Shown: positions 1 to 4,123 of the stretch, one piece after another
How positions within the stretch are numbered: position 1 is the first letter of the stretch
Layout: the number at the start of each line of letters is the position of its first letter
From: Candidatus Omnitrophota bacterium
GTDB taxonomy: Bacteria; Omnitrophota; Gorgyraeia; Gygaellales; Profunditerraquicolaceae
NCBI GenBank assembly: GCA_028716305.1
Contig: JAQUQA010000092.1
Location: 1-5,250 of the forward strand
Reading direction: 5' to 3'
Length of the DNA stretch: 5,250 nucleotides
Made by a program: the position numbers and the translations under genes
The notes under the pieces: generated by a model
Databases searched by the model: none
Seen by the model: the letters and a program-made list of their open reading frames with translations, nothing else
What the model was told of the DNA's origin: nothing

Positions 1-331
1 AAGCGAGGGCGAAAAATAGGAAAGTCTTTTCCCCGTCCAGGGCCCCAAAATCGATCCCCTCATTTTTACGGGCAAAAACCAGGACAAAATCTTTGACAAA
101 GTTTGACTTTCCGTGCGGAATAGCTACTCCCTGGCCGATCCCGGTAGAGCCCAGTTTTTCCCTGCCGATAATCGTCTTGAAAAAAGCCTTTTTATTTTTA
201 AGCTTTCCGGATTGGGCAATCAACTCTACCAGTTCGGCAATAATCTGCTTCTTATCTTTCCCTTTAAGCTCAAGGTTGATCAACTTGGCCTTCAGGAGCT
301 TGCTTAATTTTATATTTATCGGGGTCGGCAT
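1..331 (-). CDS. ptsN: PTS fructose/nitrogen-type EIIA (PtsN-like) protein, C-terminus outside the window
   Basis: EIIA phosphocarrier of the fructose/mannitol/Ntr class. In this family a His receives phosphate from HPr or NPr; stand-alone PtsN proteins regulate transport and metabolism rather than carrying sugar. I translated 110 residues from the ATG at 329-331. The N-terminus (KLSKLLKAKLINLELKGKDK) matches the usual start of the family. The active-site block GIGQGVAIPHGKS puts the His at residue 73, the same number as the phosphorylated His of E. coli PtsN. GIDFGALDG follows at 92-100. The last about 40 residues of a typical 150-residue EIIA lie beyond base 1. There is no Shine-Dalgarno before the ATG; instead an extended -10 box lies 10 nt upstream, suggesting a leader of about 4 nt. 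A 238-bp heptamer repeat block lies upstream of the promoter. A larger multidomain EIIA protein cannot be excluded. The family call is strong; the exact role is inferred. Confidence 0.85.
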   Translation of the reverse strand, partial: MPTPINIKLSKLLKAKLINLELKGKDKKQIIAELVELIAQSGKLKNKKAFFKTIIGREKLGSTGIGQGVAIPHGKSNFVKDFVLVFARKNEGIDFGALDGEKTFLFFALA

Positions 332-341
332 AATTAAACTT

Positions 342-369
342 ATTATACCACTGCGCGGGAGTAAGGCAA
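342..369 (-). promoter_or_regulatory. Predicted sigma70-type promoter of the EIIA gene (extended -10, near-leaderless)
   Basis: Read on the minus strand: TTGCCT (364-369), 16-bp spacer, TATAAT (342-347), preceded by TG one base upstream (TGGTATAAT, an extended -10). The predicted start, 7 nt after the -10, is near base 335, leaving about AATT before the ATG at 331. The -10 is exact; the -35 matches 4 of 6. Position and sequence are seen; activity is inferred. Confidence 0.55.
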
Positions 370-385
370 TAGATTTGTTGTATAC

Positions 386-448
386 GGATCAGGGACCACG
401 GATAAAGAACCACGGACCAAGGACCAAGAACCAAGGACCAAGAACCAT
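386..448. repeat. Heptanucleotide tandem array, GGACCAA/GAACCAA type (9 units)
   Basis: Nine consecutive 7-base units with no slippage: GGATCAG, GGACCAC, GGATAAA, GAACCAC, GGACCAA, GGACCAA, GAACCAA, GGACCAA, GAACCAT. The variation lies mainly at unit positions 2, 4, 5 and 7. This is the first of four heptamer arrays that fill the 314-bp gap between the EIIA and UPF0016 genes. Open frames through it only encode 7-residue periodic peptides caused by the repeat, so I regard it as non-coding. Confidence 0.9.
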
Positions 449-459
449 GGGGGACATCT

Positions 460-497
460 ACGAGGGACGAGGGAAGAAGGACGAGGGACGAGGGAAG
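460..497. repeat. Heptanucleotide tandem array, ACGAGGG type
   Basis: Units ACGAGGG, ACGAGGG, AAGAAGG, ACGAGGG, ACGAGGG, followed by AAG. The 17-base string ACGAGGGACGAGGGAAG occurs exactly twice (460-476 and 481-497), 21 bases apart. It is strongly purine-biased on the plus strand. It begins 11 bases after the GGACCAA array. Confidence 0.85.
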
Positions 498-498
498 T

Positions 499-546
499 GT
501 AAAGTTCAAAGAGCGAAGCGCAAAGTTACAGCGTAAAACGTAAAAC
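499..546. repeat. Heptanucleotide array, A-rich GTAAAAC/GCAAAGT type
   Basis: Units GTAAAGT, TCAAAGA, GCGAAGC, GCAAAGT, TACAGC (6 bases), GTAAAAC, GTAAAAC. It is more degenerate than the neighbouring arrays, with one short unit. It is followed by AATAAATTC (547-555) and then the self-complementary array at 556-623. The same order of parts recurs at 2022-2100. Confidence 0.7.
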
Positions 547-555
547 AATAAATTC

Positions 556-623
556 GTTCTGCGTTCGACGTTCAGCGAACGGCGTACGCGTAACGCGGAA
601 CGCAGAACGCCGTTCGCCGAACG
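556..623. repeat. Self-complementary heptamer array, GTTCNGC/GAACGCN type
   Basis: Units GTTCTGC, GTTCGAC, GTTCAGC, GAACGGC, GTACGCG, TAACGCG, GAACGCA, GAACGCC, GTTCGCC, GAACG. GTTC-type and GAAC-type units are mutually complementary, so the array contains hairpins: a perfect 12-bp inverted repeat (555-566 with 598-609), CGTTC-AGC-GAACG (569-581), CGTTC-GCC-GAACG (611-623) and the palindrome TACGCGTA (585-592). It begins 23 bases beyond the UPF0016 stop codon, so on the minus-strand transcript it could act as a 3' structure or terminator. The 12-bp stem is followed there by AATTTATTGTTTT, which is T-rich but not a clean run. Confidence 0.85.
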
Positions 624-645
624 AAAATAAATTTTGCTTCTTGAA

Positions 646-918
646 CTAAATCTTTCCCAACAGGATCAACACGCCCATGCCGACGAAGATGGCCCCTCCG
701 ATGGCTTTGATCACCTCTGGCTTGATATAGTTTGCCAGGGCCGACCCGATAATAACCGAAATTACCGTAACCAGAATATAGGCCGAGATCGAACCGCAGA
801 AAACCATAAGCGGCTTGCCTGATTTAGCCGATAAGGTAATCCCTACCAGCTGGGTCTTATCCGCCAGCTCAGCCAAAAAAATAGCTGAAAAGGTCGTAAA
901 GAATATCTTCCAGTCCAT
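646..918 (-). CDS. Single-domain UPF0016 (GDT1/TMEM165-type) divalent cation transporter
   Basis: A 90-residue, very hydrophobic inner-membrane protein with about three predicted membrane segments (residues 5-25, 36-60, 68-88). The first carries ELADKTQL at 17-24, the family signature E-x-G-D-K/R-T/S with Ala in place of Gly. UPF0016 proteins are linked to Mn2+ or Ca2+ transport (GDT1, TMEM165, bacterial Mn exporters). Most have two such motifs of about 90 residues; this one has a single copy, so it would have to pair with itself or another half, as known for single-domain bacterial members. The start ATG (916-918) has AAAGGGG upstream at good spacing. It lies 42 bp downstream of the PagL-like gene and probably shares its transcript. 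The metal specificity cannot be read from the sequence. Confidence 0.85.
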   Translation of the reverse strand: MDWKIFFTTFSAIFLAELADKTQLVGITLSAKSGKPLMVFCGSISAYILVTVISVIIGSALANYIKPEVIKAIGGAIFVGMGVLILLGKI

Positions 919-934
919 ATTTTTCCCCTTTCTG

Positions 935-962
935 CTTACAACTTATAACTTATAACTGAATT
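935..962. repeat. CTTATAA heptamer array between the PagL-like and UPF0016 genes
   Basis: Units CTTACAA, CTTATAA, CTTATAA, CTGAATT. Its last unit runs into the PagL-like stop codon (961-963). Bases 940-960 are identical (21 of 21) to 2120-2140, where the same array lies just past the stop of the TreT-like gene in the same orientation. On the minus strand the element reads TTCAG followed by TTATAAG-type repeats directly after the stop. Confidence 0.85.
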
Positions 963-1551
963 AAAACAGGTGAGAAACTCCTACGATCCCGTAGTTTGTA
1001 TCTATGCCCCGGTTGGGAGATTTGATGCTGGCATTGGAGAGATGACGATAGCGGTATTCCGCGGTAATGGCGGTTCTTTTATTCAGAAAATAATGCAGGC
1101 CCAGCCCAGCATATTCATTAAAATTGAACTGCGTCCCCTGCTCCCGGGTGTGCTGGGTGATGTAAATAAACCCAACCCCTCCCTTAAAATAAGGCTGGAG
1201 TTTCCAGGTTTCCGGGACAAAACCGATTTTTATAAGAAAATTGTTTCCGATCTCGGCATTATTATCCGGCTGGTAAGAATAAGAGGCAAAAGGCTCCAGC
1301 ACGAAATCAAACATCACCGGGGGGTTAAAATTTATTTTTTCTAATTGTGGTTTGAGGTCGAAGTCGAGGTCCAGATAAAACGTTATCGGATGGTAAGTGG
1401 CTTTGTCGCGCAATTTCGCGCTTCCGAATCCGGTGAGCACTTCAATTCCTTTAAGGCATTTCTTCGGCTCAGCTTCGTCGGCAAAACCCGATTGGGCGCA
1501 AACAACTAAAGAAACCAGAAGAATTAAGCAAGCAGGGATTTTGAAGTTCAT
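961..1551 (-). CDS. pagL: PagL-like lipid A 3-O-deacylase (acyloxyacyl hydrolase family), outer-membrane barrel
   Basis: A 196-residue exported protein. Residues 1-24 look like a signal peptide ending at SGFA, leaving a mature protein of about 170 residues with alternating beta-strand pattern and a C-terminal Phe (GVSHLF), as expected of an 8-stranded outer-membrane barrel. The diagnostic block EYRYRHLSNASIKSPNRGID (165-184) aligns with the PagL active site: His170, Ser172 and Asn173 correspond to the His-x-Ser-Asn motif. The catalytic Glu of Pseudomonas PagL lies 14 residues after the His; here that place is Asp184. PagL removes the 3-O-linked acyl chain of lipid A in the outer leaflet. The start ATG (1549-1551) has no Shine-Dalgarno but lies 7 nt after a consensus -10, so a leaderless mRNA is likely. 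First gene of a probable two-gene unit with the UPF0016 gene. Family call strong; activity with Asp is uncertain. Confidence 0.85.
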   Translation of the reverse strand: MNFKIPACLILLVSLVVCAQSGFADEAEPKKCLKGIEVLTGFGSAKLRDKATYHPITFYLDLDFDLKPQLEKINFNPPVMFDFVLEPFASYSYQPDNNAEIGNNFLIKIGFVPETWKLQPYFKGGVGFIYITQHTREQGTQFNFNEYAGLGLHYFLNKRTAITAEYRYRHLSNASIKSPNRGIDTNYGIVGVSHLF

Positions 1552-1558
1552 GCGTATA

Positions 1559-1586
1559 ATTATATTTAACGCTTCCGTATTGTCAA
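1559..1586 (-). promoter_or_regulatory. Full-consensus sigma70-type promoter of the PagL-like gene (leaderless)
   Basis: Minus strand: TTGACA (1581-1586), 16-bp spacer, TATAAT (1559-1564). Both hexamers match consensus 6 of 6. Only TATACGC separates the -10 from the ATG, so the predicted +1 falls at 1552 or on the A of the start codon (1551). There is no room for a ribosome binding site. This is the strongest promoter match seen in the window. Confidence 0.8.
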
Positions 1587-1633
1587 CAGGTTTTCTTAAA
1601 AATTTCTTACTCCAGCGAACGACCTGTCAAGCG

Positions 1634-1888
1634 TCAATCGAATACCCCGAAAGTGCGCAGCTTGTTCTTTAGTTCTTCGATTTTAACGCCGGCCTCTTTT
1701 TCCCGGGCTTCTTTTTTTAAGATCTCGGCTTTCAACTCATCGATCTGGCGCTGCTGCGCGAGGACGGTCTGCTGGCATTCAATCAGGCTGTTTTGGGTTG
1801 TCCGGGTTTTTTTAGCAGAGGTACATCCCGCGGCAAAAACGGCAAGGCAAACCGCCACAAGTAAATTATAAAGGAGATTTTTTCGCAT
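1634..1888 (-). CDS. Small outer-membrane-type lipoprotein with a coiled coil
   Basis: An 84-residue protein. Residues 1-21 form a type II signal peptide: two basic residues, a hydrophobic core, then the lipobox AAGC with the acylated Cys at 22. Thr at +2 (not Asp) suggests sorting to the outer membrane. Residues 35-79 are charged and heptad-like (LAQQRQIDELKAEILKKEAR and onward), predicting a single long coiled coil; the end is RTFGVFD. The ATG at 1886-1888 was preferred over one 39 bases upstream because AGGTGG precedes it directly and because the longer form puts a charged stretch before the signal peptide. It overlaps the end of the proposed small membrane ORF by 23 bases, suggesting translational coupling. 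An Lpp/SlyB-like structural role is possible but not shown; I do not recognise a named family. Confidence 0.75.
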   Translation of the reverse strand: MRKNLLYNLLVAVCLAVFAAGCTSAKKTRTTQNSLIECQQTVLAQQRQIDELKAEILKKEAREKEAGVKIEELKNKLRTFGVFD

Positions 1889-1991
1889 TACCACCTGCCC
1901 CTTTTTTGAATATCCGGCTAAAAACAAAGATCCCTAACCCCAAGATCAGTGTCCAGGATAAAAGCAGAAGAATCCAACCGGCCGGTTTCAA
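1866..1991 (-). CDS. Proposed 41-residue single-span membrane peptide (TTG start)
   Basis: Starting at TTG (1989-1991), the frame encodes MKPAGWILLLLSWTLILGLG, then IFVFSRIFKKGAGGNAKKSP, a final Leu, then TAA. It has one strong membrane span (residues about 6-25) followed by a basic tail, so an inside-facing C-terminus is likely. The start is supported by GAGGGAGA (1998-2005), 7 nt before the TTG, one of the best Shine-Dalgarno sequences in the window. The frame overlaps the lipoprotein start by 23 bases. I do not recognise the family. Against it: the TTG start, short length, and a TATAAT string (1992-1997) inside the ribosome-binding spacer that could instead be a -10 box for the lipoprotein alone. 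It is too short for common gene-calling cut-offs. Confidence 0.5.
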   Translation of the reverse strand: MKPAGWILLLLSWTLILGLGIFVFSRIFKKGAGGNAKKSPL

Positions 1992-2021
1992 ATTATATCT
2001 CCCTCAAATAAGAATATTAGC

Positions 2022-2055
2022 GCAAAAGTCAAAACGCAAAACTGAAACTTAAAAT
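2022..2055. repeat. A-rich heptamer array, GCAAAAC type
   Basis: Units GCAAAAG, TCAAAAC, GCAAAAC, TGAAAC (6 bases), TTAAAAT. It is followed by AATAAATTC (2056-2064) and then the GTATTGC array. A six-base unit in the same kind of place and the same linker occur at 499-555. Confidence 0.65.
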
Positions 2056-2065
2056 AATAAATTCC

Positions 2066-2100
2066 GTATTGCGTACGGCGTATTGCGTATTGCGTAAATT
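2066..2100. repeat. Heptamer tandem array, GTATTGC type (5 units)
   Basis: Units GTATTGC, GTACGGC, GTATTGC, GTATTGC, GTAAATT. Three of five units are identical. It belongs to the same G-T-N-N-N-G-C family as the first units at 556-576 and follows the same AATAAATTC linker. Confidence 0.85.
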
Positions 2101-2114
2101 CAAAAAAACCTAAG

Positions 2115-2142
2115 CTTATAACTTATAACTTATAACTGAACT
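2115..2142. repeat. CTTATAA heptamer array after the TreT-like gene
   Basis: Units CTTATAA, CTTATAA, CTTATAA, CTGAACT. It shares 21 identical bases with the copy at 940-960 and ends 8 bases before the TreT-like stop codon (2151-2153). In both places it is the first thing transcribed after the stop. Confidence 0.85.
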
Positions 2143-2151
2143 TTCAGTTAT
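2132..2151. repeat. 9-bp inverted repeat at the TreT-like stop codon
   Basis: ATAACTGAA (2132-2140), CT, TTCAGTTAT (2143-2151): a perfect 9-bp dyad with a 2-base centre, made from the end of the CTTATAA array and the sequence touching the stop codon. In RNA it would form a weak AU-rich hairpin of about 8 pairs. It lacks a GC-rich stem and a U-run, so it is not a classical terminator. Confidence 0.6.
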
Positions 2152-3362
2152 TACAAATTCACGACATCTTCCGGATGATACAACGAAAGGAACAACAGCA
2201 TATAATCACGTAAATGCCGGGTAAGCAGAAAATTGTTGCGTATATGCTCCTTTCCGTTCTCTCCCAGCCTCCGGGAGTATTCCGGGCTGTTCAGCAATTG
2301 TTTGATGGCAAAAGCCGCCCCCTCGACGGAACGACAGAGTAACCCCGAATATTTATGTTTTACCTGTAAGGGGATCCCCCCGACATGAGAAGCCACTACC
2401 GGTTTTGCTTTCCAGAGGGCCTCCGCGACCGTCAGCCCAAAACCTTCTTTCAATGATTTCTGCAGGATCACCGTGGATGCCCGCTGCAGGGCGTTGACCT
2501 CGATATCATTCTGCGGTAAAAGCAAGATATGCGCGTCAGGATCGCCTTTTGCCCTGGCCATTACTTCCTCCAGGACCTGGATCCCCTCCGGGTCGTCGGA
2601 TGCGGCCCCTCCGGCCAGAATCAACTGGCAATCGATATATCTTTTGACCTGCCGGTAAGCCTCAATTACCCCTAAGGGGTCCTTGAGCCGGTCAAAACGC
2701 GATATCTGCGTAATGATCGGTTTATCCGGCACTATCCCGTATTTATTGAGCACCGCGTCGATAGTCTCCTGCGGCAGGTCTTTATTCTTGTCGCTTAAAG
2801 GGTCGATCGAAGGAGAAATGAGGAATTGCCGGATCGGCAGCTTTTGGGAAAATCCGGGAGCGGAAAAAACCGCTGAATCGTACTGGATGATGAAATCTTT
2901 CAAAAAATCCCAAACCTTCTGGTGGGGGTTGGAGACATCGATATGGCAGCGCCAGATCCATTTATTGTTGCCGCGCTTCTTGACCAGGGCGATCGGCTGG
3001 GGGTCATGGACAAAAACGATATCCCCGTAGGTGTTAATCTCTTCGATATTCTTGGAACTGGTTTCCATGAAGATATCGAAATCCCGCTGGGAAACTTCTT
3101 CCTTCCTGCCATGCAGGACATTATGGAATTTTTTGGTCACCTCAAAAAATTGCTCTCCACCCTTGATCAGGTCCCACTTCGTATCTACCCCCAATTCCCG
3201 CAATAAAGGCACCATCCGGTTGAGGATCTCCGCCACCCCTCCACCGACGGAAGTAGAATTGATATGCTGGACCGTCCTGCCTTTAAGCTTCTCGGCGAGC
3301 AGTTTCAGGTCGTCGATTACCGACTGCCCGACAATCGGGGTATATTCGTCTATCTGTATCAT
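2151..3362 (-). CDS. treT: TreT-like trehalose synthase (GT4 glycosyltransferase)
   Basis: A cytoplasmic 403-residue GT-B glycosyltransferase. It resembles archaeal/Thermotoga-type TreT, which makes trehalose from an NDP-glucose and free glucose (EC 2.4.1.245), across its length: HINSTSVGGGVAEIL (33-47), the glycine-rich acceptor/donor loop; VHDPQPIAL (118-126); WRCHIDVSNP (137-146); SPSIDPLSDKN (183-193); ITQISRFDRLKDP (217-229) with the donor-binding Lys227; and EGFGLTVAE (306-314), the E-x7-E motif of GT4 enzymes. Length matches the family (about 400-415). The start ATG (3360-3362) is preceded by AAAGGCGG. The DUF5752-like gene ends 9 bp upstream, so the two form an operon. Related GT4 enzymes can make other alpha-glucosides, so the product is inferred; the TreT subfamily is clear from the motifs. 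Likely role: compatible solute or stress carbohydrate. Confidence 0.9.
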   Translation of the reverse strand: MIQIDEYTPIVGQSVIDDLKLLAEKLKGRTVQHINSTSVGGGVAEILNRMVPLLRELGVDTKWDLIKGGEQFFEVTKKFHNVLHGRKEEVSQRDFDIFMETSSKNIEEINTYGDIVFVHDPQPIALVKKRGNNKWIWRCHIDVSNPHQKVWDFLKDFIIQYDSAVFSAPGFSQKLPIRQFLISPSIDPLSDKNKDLPQETIDAVLNKYGIVPDKPIITQISRFDRLKDPLGVIEAYRQVKRYIDCQLILAGGAASDDPEGIQVLEEVMARAKGDPDAHILLLPQNDIEVNALQRASTVILQKSLKEGFGLTVAEALWKAKPVVASHVGGIPLQVKHKYSGLLCRSVEGAAFAIKQLLNSPEYSRRLGENGKEHIRNNFLLTRHLRDYMLLFLSLYHPEDVVNL

Positions 3363-3371
3363 CTTCCGCCT

Positions 3372-4037
3372 TTATATCCTTTTCTCGATGATCCTGATCA
3401 GGGTCTTTCGTAAATTCTCCAGCGTATAAGTATAGGGGTCAAGCTTGGCAATTTCATTGGCCAGTTTACCGTCCCCCAGGGATGTCTCTACCCAGTAAGA
3501 GAAATCATTGGTCTTTTTTTCCAGCCTCAAGCGGGATTCAAAAACATGAAAATAGATCGAATCGATGGTGATCTTTTTGAGGACTTCCGCGAATTCTTTA
3601 AGATCATAAGCCTGATAATTAGTAGGCAGGATAAAGCTGACCGACTTGATAAAATGGAACTCTTCTTCCGACCTGGAGAACTTTAATTTTGCCATGGCGT
3701 TGCCCTCCAGGTATTCTTCGATGGTAGCAACGATTTTCTCCCGTAATTCCCGGATACTCGAATACTGTATCGTATCGATACTGGCCAGCCTTTCCGCCAG
3801 TTCGTTTTCTCCCAGGATGCCGCCGACCCAAAAAGCGAAATCGTTCGGCGGTTCGGGCGACAAATACTGGTGCTGCTGGAGGAAACGATGGGTGTGGTGG
3901 TAAATGCTCGCTCCCGGAACAACCTTGATCAGCTCCAATAGTTGCCCCAGGGTAGCCGCGCGCATTCCGGTAAGCTCTGAAAGGTGCAGCCGGGTAGAAA
4001 ACCGAAAAGGCTCTTTTGCTCTGATCAATTCTGCCAT
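3372..4037 (-). CDS. DUF5752-like protein with two tandem copies of one domain
   Basis: A 221-residue soluble protein of unknown function, recognised from memory as DUF5752-like. The N-terminal block RFSTRLHLSELTGMRAATL leads to VPGASIYHHTHRFLQQHQYL and SPEPPNDFAFWVGGILG. The protein is an internal duplication (about 11-110 and 127-217): SIYHH/SIYFH (44-48 and 160-164), NDFAFW/NDFSYW (65-70 and 177-182), LG, LA, the Asp/Tyr pair D88/Y92 with D200/Y204, and a final L-R...I-E. Copy A keeps the His cluster 47, 48, 50; copy B keeps only His164. I chose the second of two in-frame ATGs (4035-4037; the first is 4041-4043) because AAGG lies 7 nt upstream and because a promoter is predicted to start exactly there. 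It precedes the TreT-like gene by 9 bp, so a role in trehalose or alpha-glucan handling is plausible but inferred. Confidence 0.82.
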   Translation of the reverse strand: MAELIRAKEPFRFSTRLHLSELTGMRAATLGQLLELIKVVPGASIYHHTHRFLQQHQYLSPEPPNDFAFWVGGILGENELAERLASIDTIQYSSIRELREKIVATIEEYLEGNAMAKLKFSRSEEEFHFIKSVSFILPTNYQAYDLKEFAEVLKKITIDSIYFHVFESRLRLEKKTNDFSYWVETSLGDGKLANEIAKLDPYTYTLENLRKTLIRIIEKRI

Positions 4038-4043
4038 AAGCAT

Positions 4044-4072
4044 ACCTTACGTGATATTTTTTAGCTAGTCAA
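4044..4072 (-). promoter_or_regulatory. Predicted promoter of the DUF5752-treT operon (start at the ATG)
   Basis: Minus strand: TTGACT (4067-4072, 5 of 6), 17-bp spacer, TAAGGT (4044-4049, a TANNNT-type -10). Seven nt after the -10 the predicted +1 is base 4037, the A of the second ATG. The same TAAGGT also supplies an AAGG that could serve as a Shine-Dalgarno for that ATG if transcription begins further upstream, so the reading is ambiguous. Confidence 0.45.
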
Positions 4073-4082
4073 GGCCTTATTT

Positions 4083-4099
4083 GGGGATACATAATCCCC
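4083..4099. repeat. 6-bp inverted repeat upstream of the DUF5752-treT promoter (possible operator)
   Basis: GGGGAT-ACATA-ATCCCC, a perfect 6-bp dyad with a 5-base centre. Relative to the predicted DUF5752 start it lies at about -46 to -62, a usual place for an activator site. It is also 25 bases after the receiver stop codon, so it could be a weak 3' hairpin; the following CCAAATAAGG is not a U-run. Function inferred. Confidence 0.4.
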
Positions 4100-4123
4100 T
4101 GGGTCAACTCCGGATAAAGCCTC

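Noticed and set aside
93..536. 147-residue plus-strand open frame
   Set aside because: It is antisense to the clearly conserved EIIA gene and then reads through the heptamer arrays, giving a 7-residue periodic peptide (GPRTKNQ-like) that is a by-product of 21-base periodicity. No family resemblance or ribosome binding site.
270..548. 92-residue minus-strand open frame through the repeats
   Set aside because: Also a repeat artefact (Trp/Ser/Leu 7-residue pattern) that overlaps the EIIA start in another frame.
386..623. CRISPR array
   Set aside because: There are no unique spacers between constant repeats; units are contiguous 7-mers, and no cas gene is present.
1489..1551. PagL-like protein as a lipoprotein (Cys18 in LVVC)
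   Set aside because: The residue before the Cys is Val rather than Gly, Ala or Ser, and a better signal peptidase I site (SGFA) follows.
1604..1630. Second promoter (another TTGACA at 1625-1630)
   Set aside because: The best -10 at usable spacing is TAAGAA with a 15-bp spacer, much weaker than the promoter at 1559-1586.
1889..1927. Longer lipoprotein start at 1927
   Set aside because: It would put 13 mostly polar or charged residues before the signal peptide, and the downstream ATG has its own AGGTGG.
2473..3429. Several plus-strand open frames of 61-132 residues opposite treT
   Set aside because: All are antisense to the well-conserved glycosyltransferase and show no recognisable motif or upstream signal.
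4083..4099. Rho-independent terminator for the receiver gene
   Set aside because: The stem is only 6 bp and is followed by CCAAATAAGG on the minus strand, with no U-run.
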